Source: Candidatus Lachnoclostridium stercorigallinarum (GTDB lineage Bacteria; Bacillota; Clostridia; Lachnospirales; Lachnospiraceae). Taken from it: a stretch of DNA of 55,458 nt. The notes beneath the pieces are model-generated. The model did no database searches, was not told the origin of the DNA, and worked only from the letters and a program-made list of their open reading frames with translations. The position numbers were made by a program, and so were the translations under genes. The stretch is taken from NCBI GenBank assembly GCA_019116745.1, contig DXBC01000166.1, forward strand, positions 1 through 55,458, written 5' to 3'. Shown here piece by piece: positions 48,038 to 55,458 of the stretch (positions are counted from its first letter, which is position 1; each line of letters begins with the position of its first letter).

Positions 48038-49036
48038 ATGGAAACGAGAGTACTGGGCAGGGATCTGACCGTGTCTGCAGTGGGACTGGGCTGCATGGGA
48101 TTTTCCCATGCCTACGGCGCCCCTGTGGAGGAGCATGAGGCGGTGCGTCTTCTGGGACGGGCGGCAGAGATGGGATACACATTTTTCGATACGGCGGAGG
48201 TTTACGGGACGCCGGAGGATCCCCACATCAACGAGGAGCTGGTGGGAAGAGCACTGGCTCCATACAGAAATCGCGTGGTGATCGCCACCAAATTCGGGCT
48301 GAAATTTGATATGGAGAGCGGAAAGGTCCCCTATCCGCTGATTCCCGATTCCAGGCCGGCGACTATCCGGAAAGCGGTGGACGGCTCCCTTTCACGGCTG
48401 GGAACGGATCACATCGATTTGTATTTCCAGCACAGGATCGACCCGGAGGTGGGTCCGGAGGAAGTAGCCGGAGTGATGGCGGATCTGATCCGGGAGGGAA
48501 AAATCACTCACTGGGGAATTTCGGAGGCCAACGAGGACTATCTGCGCCGGGCTCACAGTGTCTGCCCGGTGACGGCTGTTCAGAACCGGTATTCCATGAT
48601 GGCCCGCCACTATGAAGTTCTGTTCCCCGTTCTGGAGGAACTGGGTGTGGGCCTGGTGGCCTTCTCCCCCATGGCCAACGGCTTTCTCACCGGCCGGTAC
48701 GGAAAGGGAGAGCATTTTGACAGCAAATATGATTACCGGGCGTCCATGCCCCAGTTTACCGACGAGGCGGTGGATCAGAACCAGAAGCTTCTGGAGCTGC
48801 TGCGGAAAATGGCGGAGGAAAAACAGGCTACGCCGGCTCAGATCTCCCTGGCCTGGATGCTGTGCAGACACGCCTGGATCGTACCCATCCCCGGAACCCG
48901 CAGGGAGGAACGCATGGCGGAAAATGCAGGAGCTGCCGCAGTGAAGCTCACGGCAGAAGAGGTGAAAGCCCTGGACGAGGCTCTGGATCATATGGAAATG
49001 TCAGCAGTGTTCGGCGGCACGGCAATAAAAAAATAA
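48038..49036 (+). CDS. aldo/keto reductase
   Basis: METRVLGRDLTVSAVGLGCMGFSHAYG; FFDTAEVYG; LYFQHRIDP; IVPIPGTRREERMAENA. Confidence 0.94.
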   Translation: METRVLGRDLTVSAVGLGCMGFSHAYGAPVEEHEAVRLLGRAAEMGYTFFDTAEVYGTPEDPHINEELVGRALAPYRNRVVIATKFGLKFDMESGKVPYPLIPDSRPATIRKAVDGSLSRLGTDHIDLYFQHRIDPEVGPEEVAGVMADLIREGKITHWGISEANEDYLRRAHSVCPVTAVQNRYSMMARHYEVLFPVLEELGVGLVAFSPMANGFLTGRYGKGEHFDSKYDYRASMPQFTDEAVDQNQKLLELLRKMAEEKQATPAQISLAWMLCRHAWIVPIPGTRREERMAENAGAAAVKLTAEEVKALDEALDHMEMSAVFGGTAIKK

Positions 49037-49145
49037 TCTCCGGGAGAGGGAAAATCCCGGGAGGATGGACAGCGGGAATGCCGTTGACAAAGGGAAGAAA
49101 GTGTGATATTTTCGCCTCAAAATCAGCGGAAGAGGGGGAGAAAAT

Positions 49146-49589
49146 ATGCGGGAGAAGATGGTAGGCATGGAGCTGGTGGGAACGGCCAATGCTCTGCGCC
49201 GCCTGGCGTTTCAGGACGGGTGGGAGGACAGGTATGGAGCGGATAGCCCCACCAGTATGCAGCAGTGGTTTCTGTCTTATATCTGGAAGCACCGGGAAGA
49301 GAAAGTGTTTCAGAAGGATATTGAGGCCATGTTTAAGATCCGGCGTTCCACGGCTACGGAAATCCTCAAGGCTATGGAACGAAAAAAACTCATTGTGCGG
49401 ATTCCCAGTCAGGAGGACAGGCGCAGCAAGGAGATCCACCTGACGGAAAAGGCGGAGGCCATCTGCAGGGAAAATCAGGAGAAGATTGAAAAGACGGAGA
49501 AGCTGATCGTGGCGGGAATGTCGCAGGAGGAGATCCGCGTGCTTTTAAATCTCCTGGGGAAAATTCAGAAGAATATGAAATATCTCTGA
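49146..49589 (+). CDS. MarR-family transcriptional regulator
   Basis: QKDIEAMFKIRRSTATEILKAMERKKLIVRIPSQEDRRSKEIHLTEKAEAI winged helix. Confidence 0.92.
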   Translation: MREKMVGMELVGTANALRRLAFQDGWEDRYGADSPTSMQQWFLSYIWKHREEKVFQKDIEAMFKIRRSTATEILKAMERKKLIVRIPSQEDRRSKEIHLTEKAEAICRENQEKIEKTEKLIVAGMSQEEIRVLLNLLGKIQKNMKYL

Positions 49590-49751
49590 TATTTGAAATA
49601 TTTCCGATATATGAAATATTTTTGACAGGTGAACGATTTCTTCCGGAGAAGCCGGCGTTGGTTTCCTTCCGGTAACCAGGACACCAAATTGTGCGTACTT
49701 TACCTTTCCGGTGAGAGGGGATATAGTAGGGATAAGGAAGGAGAGATAAAG

Positions 49752-50531
49752 GTGACACAGAAGGAAAGACGAGAATATCTGATCAGGGAACTGCTGTCAG
49801 AACATCCGCAGTACAGCAATATCAGGATTCCTCACGGTGAGGATGAGCAGAAACGGCTGCTTCGCAGCCTGATGAATATACGGCCTCCCCGTCCCATAAG
49901 CGGGGAGTTTCTTGAAATTCAGGATGAATATTTGAGGGAGGAGACAGAGGCAAAAGGGATTACGGACAGCGCGTCCCTGCCGGTGTCGCCGTTGGACAGC
50001 CGCCTGGTGCTGTGGCGGGGAGATATTACCACGCTGAAAATCGATGCCATTGTAAATGCGGCAAACAGCGCGCTCAGGGGATGTTTTGTGCCGTGTCACT
50101 CTTGTGTGGACAACATTATCCACAGCGTAAGCGGCATACAGCTCCGTCTGACCTGTGATGAGATTATGAGGGAACAGGGGTATGAAGAACCCACGGGGAG
50201 AGCCAAAATCACGCCGGGGTATAATCTGCCTGCCTGTTATGTACTTCACACAGTCGGCCCCATCGTGTCGGGACGTCTGACGGACAGACACTGCAGGCAG
50301 CTGGCGGACTGCTACCGGTCCTGTTTGGATCTGGCGGCGGAAAGCGGGCTGAAAAGCGTTGCCTTCTGCTGTATTTCCACGGGAGAATTTCATTTCCCAC
50401 GGAAGAAAGCGGCGGAAATTGCAGTGCGGACCGTCATGGATTATCTGAACAGGGACACGCGCATAAAGAAGGTGGTATTTAATGTTTTTAAAGAGGAAGA
50501 CTATGACATTTACCGGGAACTCCTGGGATAA
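49752..50531 (+). CDS. zinc-type macrodomain protein-ADP-ribose hydrolase
   Basis: GTG start with ggaaggagagataaag SD; LWRGDITTLKIDAIVNAANSALRGCFVPCHSCVDNIIHSVSG; YVLHTVGPI; CISTGEFHFP. Confidence 0.92.
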   Translation: MTQKERREYLIRELLSEHPQYSNIRIPHGEDEQKRLLRSLMNIRPPRPISGEFLEIQDEYLREETEAKGITDSASLPVSPLDSRLVLWRGDITTLKIDAIVNAANSALRGCFVPCHSCVDNIIHSVSGIQLRLTCDEIMREQGYEEPTGRAKITPGYNLPACYVLHTVGPIVSGRLTDRHCRQLADCYRSCLDLAAESGLKSVAFCCISTGEFHFPRKKAAEIAVRTVMDYLNRDTRIKKVVFNVFKEEDYDIYRELLG

Positions 50532-50652
50532 TCATATCCGGCAGTTCAGAGAGGCGCTGCAGAAGGTTAGAAAAAACACGGTTAAACGACAGAGCGCAGA
50601 TGGTTTGCATGTCAGCAGCATAAGAAAATATGAGGAAAGGCGGTGCGCGTAA
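50503..50652 (+). CDS. 49-aa overlapping small ORF between macrodomain and sirtuin genes
   Basis: MTFTGNSWDNHIRQFREALQKVRKNTVKRQSADGLHVSSIRKYEERRCA; overlaps the end of the macrodomain gene out of frame and ends TAATG on the sirtuin start. Confidence 0.4.
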   Translation: MTFTGNSWDNHIRQFREALQKVRKNTVKRQSADGLHVSSIRKYEERRCA

Positions 50653-51581
50653 TGTTTGGATGGAAGATTCGCAGGCCGAATGATACACCGGATGGCATTC
50701 ATAAATTGCAAGAAGCATTAAACGGCGCAGATGCCGTCATTATCGGCGCTGGCGCTGGCCTTTCCGCTTCTGCCGGGTTTAGCTATTCAGGTGAGCGGTT
50801 TAATAAGTATTTCCGGGACTTTGCGGAAAAGTATCCCATCCAGGATATGTATTCCGGCGGCTTTTATCCCTTCAGCAGTCTGGAAGAACATTGGGCATAC
50901 TGGAGCCGGTACATCTATATCAATCGCTATATGGATGCGCCGAAGCCGGTGTACAGTGACCTTTTGAAGCTGGTGCAGCACAAAGACTATTTCGTGCTGA
51001 CCACCAACGTGGATCACCAGTTCCAGAAGGCCGGGTTTGACAGGCACTGGCTGTTTTATACCCAGGGGGACTATGGCCTGTGGCAGTGCAGCGTACCTTG
51101 CCATAACCAAACCTATGATAATGAGGCGGCTGTTCGCAAAATGGCGGCAGCCCAGGGCTTTGGCTTTGCAGAAAACGGCGCTCTCTATGTGCCGGATGGG
51201 ACAAAGCTGAAGATGGAAGTTCCTTCGGAACTGATTCCATATTGTCCCCATTGTCATAAACCTATGACGATGAATCTGCGGGCTGACGATACCTTTGTGG
51301 AGGATGCAGGGTGGCACCAGGCCGCTGCCCGGTACGAGGACTTTCTGCGGCGGCATCAAAACCGGAAGGTGCTGTTTTTGGAACTGGCCGTTGGCCACAA
51401 TACGCCAACCATAGTAAAGTACAGTTTCTGGCGGATGACACATGATTGGCCGGACGCGATTTATGCCTGCCTGAATTATGGTGAAGCGTATGCACCTGAT
51501 GAGATCAGAAAAAAATCCATCTGTGTGAACGGAGACATCGGAGATATTCTGACTGCGTTAGAAAATACTTTGCTTTCATAG
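50652..51581 (+). CDS. SIR2-family protein, class M (SirTM) mono-ADP-ribosyltransferase-like
   Basis: ADAVIIGAGAGLSASAGFSYSGERFNKYF; TTNVDHQFQKAGF; FYTQGDYGLWQC (Gln where classical sirtuins have catalytic His). Confidence 0.92.
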   Translation: MFGWKIRRPNDTPDGIHKLQEALNGADAVIIGAGAGLSASAGFSYSGERFNKYFRDFAEKYPIQDMYSGGFYPFSSLEEHWAYWSRYIYINRYMDAPKPVYSDLLKLVQHKDYFVLTTNVDHQFQKAGFDRHWLFYTQGDYGLWQCSVPCHNQTYDNEAAVRKMAAAQGFGFAENGALYVPDGTKLKMEVPSELIPYCPHCHKPMTMNLRADDTFVEDAGWHQAAARYEDFLRRHQNRKVLFLELAVGHNTPTIVKYSFWRMTHDWPDAIYACLNYGEAYAPDEIRKKSICVNGDIGDILTALENTLLS

Positions 51582-51646
51582 GGCTGGTATTTCCGGAAAA
51601 TAAAAAATATTTCAAAAAAAGGCTATACAAAACAAAAAATCTCCGC

Positions 51647-51692
51647 TATAATATGACTCGTAAGACACCCATACGGGGTATAGGCATGGGTG
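51647..51692 (+). promoter_or_regulatory. copA promoter -10 and CsoR-like operator
   Basis: TATAAT 51647-51652; ACACCCATACGGGGTATAGG resembles the CsoR operator upstream of B. subtilis copZA; CACCCAT/ATGGGTG arms 51666-51672 and 51686-51692. Confidence 0.6.
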
Positions 51693-51708
51693 AGAGAGGA
51701 GAATGATT

Positions 51709-54330
51709 ATGCAGGAGAAATACGATATTACCGGAATGAGCTGTGCCGCCTGTTCCTCTCGTGTGGAGAAGGCTGTGTCTGCCCTTCCCGGGATGGAGCA
51801 GTGCTCGGTCAATCTTCTGAAAAACAGCATGGTGGTAAACTATGATGACCATACGTTAAGCGGCGCTCAGATCGTGCAGGCTGTGGAAAAAGCCGGCTAT
51901 GGGGCGGCGCTTCAGACAAAAGAAGGGCAGCGGACGGCGGCAAAGCAGCAGAATTCGCCGGTAAACGCTGCGAAAAAGGAGTACGAGTCCATGAAACGGC
52001 GGGTAATCTGGTCCTTTGTGTTCACAGTTCCGCTGTTCTATATTTCCATGGGCCATATGATGGGATGGCCGCTGCCGGGAATTTTCCTGGGCACGGAAAA
52101 TTCCATGATTTACGCCCTGACTTTGTTTCTGCTGCTGCTGCCGGTGGCGTTTATCAATTCCAAATACTATCGCAACGGCTTTAAGACGCTGATTCATGGC
52201 GCCCCCAACATGGATTCCCTGATTGCTCTGGGGTCCGGGGCATCTCTGGTTTACGGAATTTACGCCCTTTATAAGATCGCCTACGGCTTCGGCCACGGAG
52301 ATCTGGCCATGGTAAGTCAGTTTTCCCACGATCTCTATTTTGAGGGAGCGGGTACGATCCTGACCCTGATTACCCTGGGCAAGTTTTTTGAGGCCAGGGC
52401 AAAGGGAAGGACTTCCGATGCGATCAACAAGCTGCTGAACCTGGCTCCGAAGACGGCCACGGTGGTTCGGGACGGCGTGGAATCGGTGGTTCCGGTGGAA
52501 GAACTGGAAATGGGAGATATTCTGATTGTGAAGGCCGGAGAAGCGGTTCCCGTGGATGGAGTGCTGCTGGAGGGAAACGGATCTGTCGATGAGTCAGCGA
52601 TCACGGGAGAGAGTATCCCTGTGGATAAGGAGGCTGGGGACCGGGTGATCGGGGCCACTGTCAACAAGAGCGGTTACTTTAAGATGAGAGCCACAAAGGT
52701 GGGAGATGACACGGCTCTGGCCCAGATCATCCGCCTTGTGGATGAGGCTACCAGCTCCAAGGCGCCCATCGCCAAGCTGGCGGACCGGGTGGCCGGCGTG
52801 TTTGTGCCGGTGGTGATTACCATTGCTGTGATCTCGGCCATTGTGTGGCTGTTTATGGGGGCGACCTTTGAGTTTGCCCTGACCATCGCCGTATCGGTGC
52901 TGGTGGTGTCCTGTCCCTGTGCCCTGGGACTGGCCACGCCTACGGCCATTATGGTGGGAACGGGGCGGGGAGCCTCCAACGGCATCCTGATCAAGTCCGC
53001 AGAAGCTCTGGAGACGGTCCACTCTATTCAGACGGTAGTAATGGATAAGACGGGTACCATCACTCAGGGTCAGCCCATGGTGACAGACATTGCCTGTCCG
53101 GAGGGCGTGGATCAGACAGAGTTTCTTCAGATAGCCGCTTCTCTGGAAAAACTTTCGGAACATCCCCTGGCTCACGCCATTGTGACGGAGGCGGAGCGGA
53201 GGCGGATGTCCTATCTTCCGGTCCGGAATTTTGAGCAGATCCCCGGACAGGGTATCAGGGGAGAGATTGACGGCGCGGAGTGTCTGGCCGGAAATCAGAA
53301 AATGATGCAGGCATTTTCCGTGTATAATGAGGATATGGACCGTCTGCAGGACCAGCTGGCATCGGAGGGCAAAACGCCGCTGTTTTTTGCCAGAAACAGA
53401 GTTCTTATGGGAATGATCGCCGTGGCAGACGTGGTGAAGCCTACCAGCCGGGAGGCGATTCAGGAACTGAAGCAGATGGGCATTGAGGTGGTTATGCTCA
53501 CCGGAGATCACGCAAAGACGGCTGAGGCCATTCGCCGTCAGGTAGGAGTGGACCGGGTGATTGCAGAGGTACTGCCCCAGGATAAGGAGAGAGAGATTCG
53601 ACGGATCCAGGAGGGCGGACGAAAGGTGGCCATGGTGGGCGACGGCATCAATGACGCCCCGGCTCTGGCAAGGGCAGATGTGGGAATTGCCATCGGCGCC
53701 GGTACGGATGTGGCCATGGAATCTGCGGATATTGTGCTGATGAAGAATGATCTTCTGGATGTGGCGGGGGCCATTGAGCTGAGCAAGGCCACCATCCGCA
53801 ACATTAAAGAAAATCTGTTCTGGGCCTTTTTCTATAATGCCATCTGTATCCCGGTGGCAGCGGGATGCTTTTATACGGCTTTCGACCTGAAAATGAATCC
53901 CATGGTGGCGGCCCTGGCCATGAGCTTCAGCTCCGTATTTGTGGTCAGCAATGCCCTGCGCCTGCGCTTCTTTAAGCCGAAGCACGGCACGGCGGCGGTT
54001 TCCGCTCCGGCAGCTGCGGTCACAGAGCCGGTTGTGCACACAACGGCGGCGTCTTCCCCATCTGAAGAGAGAGAGGAGCAGCCGTTTAATACAAATAAAG
54101 ATCATGGAGGTATGATGATGAAAAAAGAACTTACGGTAGAAGGAATGATGTGTCAGAACTGCGTAAAGCACGTGACGAAGGCTCTGGAGGGAATTGAAGG
54201 AGCCACGGACGTGAAAGTGACTCTGGAAGACAAGAAAGCGGTGGTCTGCGTACCGGAGACGGTGACAGACGAGATGTTAAAGGCCGCTGTGGTGGACGCC
54301 GGATATGAGGTGACGAACATCGCCGGCTGA
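51709..54330 (+). CDS. copA: copper-translocating P-type ATPase with N-terminal and C-terminal HMA domains
   Basis: GMSCAACSSRVEKAV; SCPCALGLATPTAIMVGTGRGASNGILIKSAEALE; VVMDKTGTITQGQP; VAMVGDGINDAPALARADVGIAIGAGTDVA; C-term EGMMCQNCVKHVTKALEGIEG. Confidence 0.95.
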   Translation: MQEKYDITGMSCAACSSRVEKAVSALPGMEQCSVNLLKNSMVVNYDDHTLSGAQIVQAVEKAGYGAALQTKEGQRTAAKQQNSPVNAAKKEYESMKRRVIWSFVFTVPLFYISMGHMMGWPLPGIFLGTENSMIYALTLFLLLLPVAFINSKYYRNGFKTLIHGAPNMDSLIALGSGASLVYGIYALYKIAYGFGHGDLAMVSQFSHDLYFEGAGTILTLITLGKFFEARAKGRTSDAINKLLNLAPKTATVVRDGVESVVPVEELEMGDILIVKAGEAVPVDGVLLEGNGSVDESAITGESIPVDKEAGDRVIGATVNKSGYFKMRATKVGDDTALAQIIRLVDEATSSKAPIAKLADRVAGVFVPVVITIAVISAIVWLFMGATFEFALTIAVSVLVVSCPCALGLATPTAIMVGTGRGASNGILIKSAEALETVHSIQTVVMDKTGTITQGQPMVTDIACPEGVDQTEFLQIAASLEKLSEHPLAHAIVTEAERRRMSYLPVRNFEQIPGQGIRGEIDGAECLAGNQKMMQAFSVYNEDMDRLQDQLASEGKTPLFFARNRVLMGMIAVADVVKPTSREAIQELKQMGIEVVMLTGDHAKTAEAIRRQVGVDRVIAEVLPQDKEREIRRIQEGGRKVAMVGDGINDAPALARADVGIAIGAGTDVAMESADIVLMKNDLLDVAGAIELSKATIRNIKENLFWAFFYNAICIPVAAGCFYTAFDLKMNPMVAALAMSFSSVFVVSNALRLRFFKPKHGTAAVSAPAAAVTEPVVHTTAASSPSEEREEQPFNTNKDHGGMMMKKELTVEGMMCQNCVKHVTKALEGIEGATDVKVTLEDKKAVVCVPETVTDEMLKAAVVDAGYEVTNIAG
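54118..54330 (+). CDS. possible internally initiated CopZ-like copper chaperone, in frame with copA
   Basis: GGAGG (54106-54110) 7 nt before ATG 54118 (ATGATGATG run); product MKKELTVEGMMCQNCVKHVTKALEGIEGATDVKVTLEDKKAVVCVPETVTDEMLKAAVVDAGYEVTNIAG. Confidence 0.5.
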   Translation: MKKELTVEGMMCQNCVKHVTKALEGIEGATDVKVTLEDKKAVVCVPETVTDEMLKAAVVDAGYEVTNIAG

Positions 54331-54471
54331 TCCGGCCGGAGAAAAAGAGGCGCTGCTGCGGACAGGAGAAAACCTGTTTTCGGAAAGCAGGGAAAGATTC
54401 TTGCGCAGGGGACGGAAACCTGTTAAAATGATGGACAGAATAAAGACGACAGCAGGGAGATGAGAGAGCGA

Positions 54472-55023
54472 ATGGAAGAAATCAATTTAGGAGCGAAGGT
54501 GCAGGAATTTCGGAATATGAGGCAGTACAGCCTTCGCGAGCTGGCAAGCCGGGCGGATCTGACTCCGTCCATGTTAAGCCAGATTGAAAATAATACGGCG
54601 AATCCGTCCATCAATACATTAAAAGCCATCGCTGCGGCGCTGGAAGTGCCTATGTTTAAGTTTTTTCAGGGCAATTCCGTGTCGGAAGATCTGATTGTGC
54701 GGAAGGGAAACTATGTCAAGCTGGGAAGTATAGAAGACGGCGTGATCTACGATTTGCTGACGCCGGACTTAAGCGGAGACATTGAAATGTGCCTCATGGA
54801 AATTCCGGCCCGGTCGGTCACCAGCACGGTTCCAAAGTCCCACGTGGGTGAGGAAGTGGCTTATGTGGTCAGCGGAAAAGCGACCATCCGCCTGGAGGAG
54901 AAGAGTTTTTCCCTCTCAGACGGGGACTGCGTGAGAATACCGCCGGGAGTGAAGCACCTCTGGGAAAATAAGCATGATGAAGTGGCGACGGTGATTTTTG
55001 CCATTACGCCGCCCAGCTTCTGA
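54472..55023 (+). CDS. XRE HTH regulator with C-terminal cupin domain
   Basis: LGAKVQEFRNMRQYSLRELASRADLTPSMLSQIENNTANPSINTLKAIAAALEVPMFKFF; cupin SHVGEEVAYVVSGKATIRLEEKSFSLSDGDCVRIPPGVKHLWEN; start could be 54460. Confidence 0.92.
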   Translation: MEEINLGAKVQEFRNMRQYSLRELASRADLTPSMLSQIENNTANPSINTLKAIAAALEVPMFKFFQGNSVSEDLIVRKGNYVKLGSIEDGVIYDLLTPDLSGDIEMCLMEIPARSVTSTVPKSHVGEEVAYVVSGKATIRLEEKSFSLSDGDCVRIPPGVKHLWENKHDEVATVIFAITPPSF

Positions 55024-55063
55024 AAAACGTTTGAAAAGATTATCAGGGAAAATCGCAGAAAAA

Positions 55064-55110
55064 ATCCTTCGGAGATTCTGAACATGTTCAGGTCTCCGGA
55101 GGATTTTTTG
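55064..55110 (+). terminator. intrinsic terminator
   Basis: aaatccttcggagattctgaacatgttcaggtctccggaggatttttt. Confidence 0.88.
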
Positions 55111-55313
55111 TCATTATGCACAAAAGAAACCCTGCAAATTAATCATATTCAACAATGTTTAATTTTATTGAACAGATTTATTGACATTTAATAAAATTAA
55201 GAGTAATTTAACGATAGAGAACGGCAGATGCACAAGAGAATTGATGCAGAACGTTCTGAAACGCAGAAAAGACGCGGTTTTCTGTGAAAGAACAGATAAT
55301 GCCCGGGCAAAAA

Positions 55314-55458
55314 ATGAGAAAATGTGAAAAGGAGAACGATGATTACTCTACAGATGACATTATCGGTAAAACTGGCGTGGAGCAGCTTATGGAAACCCAG
55401 CTTCAGGGAACGGACGGCTCAGAGAAGGTGGTTGTAGACCGGCTGGGTAAGATCTTGG
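55314..55458 (+). pseudogene. penicillin-binding protein (PBP2/FtsI-like dimerisation domain) fragment running off the window end
   Basis: DDYSTDDIIGKTGVEQLMETQLQGTDGSEKVVVDRLGKIL with no N-terminal TM region; in-frame stop at 55257-55259 upstream. Confidence 0.55.

Noticed and set aside
52594-54171. 525-aa minus-strand ORF opposite copA
   Set aside because: Antisense of a strongly conserved P-type ATPase; His/Arg-rich composition typical of shadow ORFs

Overview
This 55.5 kb window looks like a chromosomal segment of a Lachnospiraceae/Clostridia-type Firmicute, based on gene families, SD sites, T-box and TPP leaders, and gene style. Main blocks: (1) Ada-AlkA fusion and Ogt alkylation repair; (2) a 52-aa microprotein downstream of a cluster of Spo0A-box-like heptamers; (3) a cell-surface glycan cluster (TPP enzyme, epimerase, C-methyltransferase-like, dehydrogenase, three GT2s, polyprenyl glycosylphosphotransferase, LCP protein); (4) a T-box-controlled leuA-C-D-B operon; (5) HtrA; (6) a TPP-riboswitch thiW-M-E-D operon; (7) two cell-wall-binding-repeat proteins; (8) a cassette encoding an HTH-like protein, a protein kinase-NACHT-TM fusion and a lipoprotein, the best candidate for an undescribed system; (9) a secreted discoidin/DnaJ-zinc-finger chimera; (10) an Rrf2/YwnB-like pair separated by an IS110 element whose non-coding end carries copies of its own boundary sequence, consistent with a bridge RNA; (11) a tannase/CitMHS/LysR/AKR/MarR group; (12) a minimal zinc-macrodomain/SirTM pair; (13) CopA with a C-terminal CopZ-like domain preceded by an internal SD and start, and a CsoR-like operator. 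No tRNA, rRNA or CRISPR array was recognised. All assignments come from reading the sequence without database searches.
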